Below are positions 62,151 through 64,000 of a DNA stretch of 64,000 nucleotides, in pieces. Location of the stretch: the NCBI RefSeq assembly GCF_014203795.1, contig NZ_JACHJU010000002.1, positions 620,001 through 684,000 on the forward strand, written 5' to 3'. Position 1 is the stretch's first letter. The number at the start of each line of letters is the position of its first letter. The stretch comes from Streptosporangium album. GTDB taxonomy: Bacteria; Actinomycetota; Actinomycetes; Streptosporangiales; Streptosporangiaceae. The notes beneath the pieces were generated by a model. That model made no database searches. It had not been told where the DNA came from and saw only the letters and a list, made by a program, of their open reading frames with translations. Position numbers and translations under genes: made by a program.

Positions 62151-62777
62151 TTAGCCGGTGACCCCTGGTTGGGCCGATTCGGCCAGGATTGCCACCAGTT
62201 TGAGGCCTTCGTCGACGAAGAATCGTCCTGCCTGTTCTCCTTTGGCTCGCGCTTCCAGGAGGACCAGCCGGGAGGAGCCGTCGCGTTGGGGTACGACGCG
62301 GATCTGCCGTACCTCGCTGGAGCCGATCTCCTGCAACTCGGGGTGGATCACGGTCGGTGACCAGTGAACTTTCCAGGCGCGGTCAAAATCGATGATCTCC
62401 AGGTGTCCGTCATAGGTATAGGGGACAGGGCCGTCGAGGGTGACGGAGAACGTGGCGTAGTAGGTGGCGGATTCCCCGAAATTCCGGTGGGCCTTGGGGT
62501 GGACGCCGATCCTCTGGATGATGATCTTCTTGGCCTGGGAGCCCTTGGTGAAGGCGTCATAGATGCCGTCGAAGTCTCGGGGCGGTTCCAGCACCTGGGC
62601 TTTCATGGCGGGCAGGTCGCCGCGTTGCCAGGCCATCAGGAACGCAGTCGCCGTCTGCTGGGGCGAGCCTTTGGTGCGCACCGACAGGTAGACGGCAGTG
62701 CTTAGACCGAGGGTGGCAGCCAGGGCTACGGCGATGGTGATCCCTGTCCGTCGCCAGCGGGGAGGAAATGCGGACAT
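62151..62777 (-). CDS. Orphan MecA_N (NTF2-like) domain protein
   Basis: A 208-aa membrane-anchored protein. One N-terminal helix (GITIAVALAATLGLSTAVYL) is followed by SPQQTATAFLMAWQRGDLPA, FDGIYDAFTKG and VPYTYDGHLEIIDFDRAWKV, which match the NTF2-like N-terminal domain of class B penicillin-binding proteins. The dimerisation and transpeptidase domains (SxxK, SxN, KTG) that normally follow are absent. The C-terminal ~50 residues are unlike the family. It may be a truncated PBP or a stand-alone paralogue. ATG 62777 gives the natural membrane start. Confidence 0.65.
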   Translation of the reverse strand: MSAFPPRWRRTGITIAVALAATLGLSTAVYLSVRTKGSPQQTATAFLMAWQRGDLPAMKAQVLEPPRDFDGIYDAFTKGSQAKKIIIQRIGVHPKAHRNFGESATYYATFSVTLDGPVPYTYDGHLEIIDFDRAWKVHWSPTVIHPELQEIGSSEVRQIRVVPQRDGSSRLVLLEARAKGEQAGRFFVDEGLKLVAILAESAQPGVTG

Positions 62778-63476
62778 ATCGGGCAACCCTATCGGCTGGA
62801 CCACAACACGTGATCCACAGGGGATTGCGACCGCAAGGCTGCCAGGCCCGAGGGCCGGAAGCCGCGCGGCCGGCTATTAAGCACCCCTTTAGGAGAGCGG
62901 TGGCCGTACAACAGTCCTATACGGCATGAGCTGCGCGAACATCCCACGCAGCCCACACTCCTTGTAAGATCATCCCGCACATGTCCCGCACTCTGGCTCG
63001 GAAGCGACGTGGGGCATGACGGCCTGCTTGCAAACGGGAGCCAGTCACAACGTCGAGTCGTTTTCCTCCTGGTCAAGCGGCTGATGCTGCCTGGCAGTGG
63101 GTGCTCGTGTCCGTCAGTGTTGCTGTACTTCTCTGCTGTACAACACTGAGCGCACGAAAGGACACCGGCATCGGATCCATAGCAAGATCAGCATTGTTTA
63201 GGGCTGTCCACCGACGTCCCTTGGCTGACCGTGCCCCCCGCATATCCATCGCGGTTCGTGGTGATCTGGCGCCGTGGTTAGCGCTGGCGTTGGCGCCATC
63301 GCTGCCGCGGAGGGTGTGCGCCCAGTCGAACGGCGAAAGGGAACGGGTTGGGCCCGACACCATTGAGTCGATGGCCGAACCAACTGCCCGGACTCCTCGT
63401 CTTACCAAGTAGTTCCGGATCCCGGGCCGCGTCCAGGGAGGTGGTGTTTGAGAAGGCCACCCGTAATCGGTGACTA
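62778..63476. other. Intergenic region next to IS256 transposase, no supported gene
   Basis: Open frames exist on both strands around 63073-63412, but neither has a start signal or recognisable domain. The motif CTGTAC occurs twice within GTTGCTGTAC...CTGTACAAC near 63118-63143. The region next to 63476 probably contains the right end of the IS256-type element, whose terminal repeat I cannot define. Confidence 0.4.
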
Positions 63477-64000
63477 TTAGGAAGCAATCGCCTCAATAGT
63501 CACTTTAGCATCGTTTGTCTTATTTTTAGAATCGGGTGAATCGGTGTTCTTGCGACACTCGGCGAGGACCTCCAGCCCCATATAGCGGCGCTGTTCGGTC
63601 CACTCGTCGTTCTGCTCGGCCAGTACCGCGCCGACGAGCCGGACGATCGAGTCGCGGTTGGGGAAGATACCGACGACGTCGGTCCGCCTCCTGATCTCCT
63701 TGTTCAGGCGCTCCTGAGGGTTGTTGCTCCACGTCTGACGCCAGACGGCTTTGGGGAAGGCGGCGAAGGCCAAGATGTCCTCGCGGGCCTCGTCCAGATG
63801 CTCGGCCGCCTTCGGGTACTTGGCCTCCAGTACCTGCACGACATGACGATGCTGGGCATAGACCGACTCGGCGTCAGGCTGCTCGAAGATGGTGCGCAGC
63901 ATGGTGGCCACCCATGGCTGGGCCGACTTCGGAACGCGCGTGATCAAGTTTCGCGCGTAGTGGGTTCGACACCTCTGCCAGGATGCGCCCGGCAAAGTGG
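63477..64000 (-). CDS. IS256-family transposase, C-terminal part (runs off window)
   Basis: The ~170 residues visible are the C-terminal region of an IS256-type mutator transposase. ASWQRCRTHYARNLITRVPK follows the second catalytic Asp region, and VWRQTWSNNPQERLNKEIRR holds the catalytic Glu. The stop is TAA at 63477-63479. The 5' part, with the first catalytic residues, lies beyond the right edge. Codon use is somewhat less GC-rich at the 3' end (SKNKTNDAKVTIEAIAS), suggesting foreign origin. Confidence 0.9.
   Translation of the reverse strand, partial: TLPGASWQRCRTHYARNLITRVPKSAQPWVATMLRTIFEQPDAESVYAQHRHVVQVLEAKYPKAAEHLDEAREDILAFAAFPKAVWRQTWSNNPQERLNKEIRRRTDVVGIFPNRDSIVRLVGAVLAEQNDEWTEQRRYMGLEVLAECRKNTDSPDSKNKTNDAKVTIEAIAS

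Noticed and set aside
63073-63412. Overlapping ~100-codon frames on both strands
   Set aside because: No ribosome binding site or family resemblance on either strand; likely non-coding sequence near a transposase.

Overview
The window is high-GC actinobacterial chromosome. The likeliest source is a Streptosporangiales relative of Nonomuraea, Streptosporangium or Sphaerisporangium; this is inferred from gene content and protein style, because no rRNA is present. Supporting genes are the glnA2-glnE nitrogen block, geosmin synthase, F420-linked enzymes, a WD40 Ser/Thr kinase, many TetR regulators and GTG/TTG starts with purine-rich ribosome binding sites. I recognised no tRNA, rRNA or CRISPR array.

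Layout. 1-1053: almost empty, ending in a divergent 46-aa exported peptide gene. 1110-9816: XRE-TPR regulator, CopC and CopD/CtaG copper genes, orphan HATPase, methionine aminopeptidase, a chimeric ORF, LysR regulator, NADPH-F420 reductase. 9813-14866: TetR/NIPSNAP pair, then an ABC exporter with two-component system in one minus-strand operon. 15096-19762: two PLP enzymes around a DUF2278 pseudogene, then TetR/MFS. 19867-21802: broken ISKra4-type element and a zinc-ribbon protein. 22191-26412: tandem repeats and a promoter driving an MFS-SNF2-SWIM operon. 26649-36583: panB, MFS, MFS-TetR, cupin, DUF4267, a second XRE-TPR regulator with a cluster of TTGCCA boxes, nadE, TetR. 36703-40054: SARP/kinase wreckage, then a terpene synthase, EF-hand protein and active-site-less terpene synthase operon. 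40195-51136: glnA2 with a GlnR-like box, hot-dog protein, kinase-WD40, alpha/beta hydrolase, GATase, glnE. 51239-57844: SapA-like remnant, two-TM protein, LLM oxidoreductase, NlpC/P60, a broken secreted protein, geosmin synthase, amidohydrolase and a strong terminator. 58078-64000: accessory tail with an IS1634-type element, a GNAT gene with a nonsense codon, another GNAT, an orphan MecA_N domain and an IS256 transposase running off the edge.

Three themes stand out. First, two HTH-TPR regulators resemble the RRNPP class, and one faces a tiny exported peptide gene across 56 bp, as a peptide-pheromone module would. Second, a three-gene operon pairs a canonical class I terpene synthase with a calcium-binding EF-hand protein and a paralogue that has lost both metal-binding motifs. 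Third, there are many deletion scars: at least eight loci where the ends of known families are joined with the middle missing, or fused to an unrelated family. This suggests ongoing deletion-driven gene decay, with assembly error as the main alternative to exclude.
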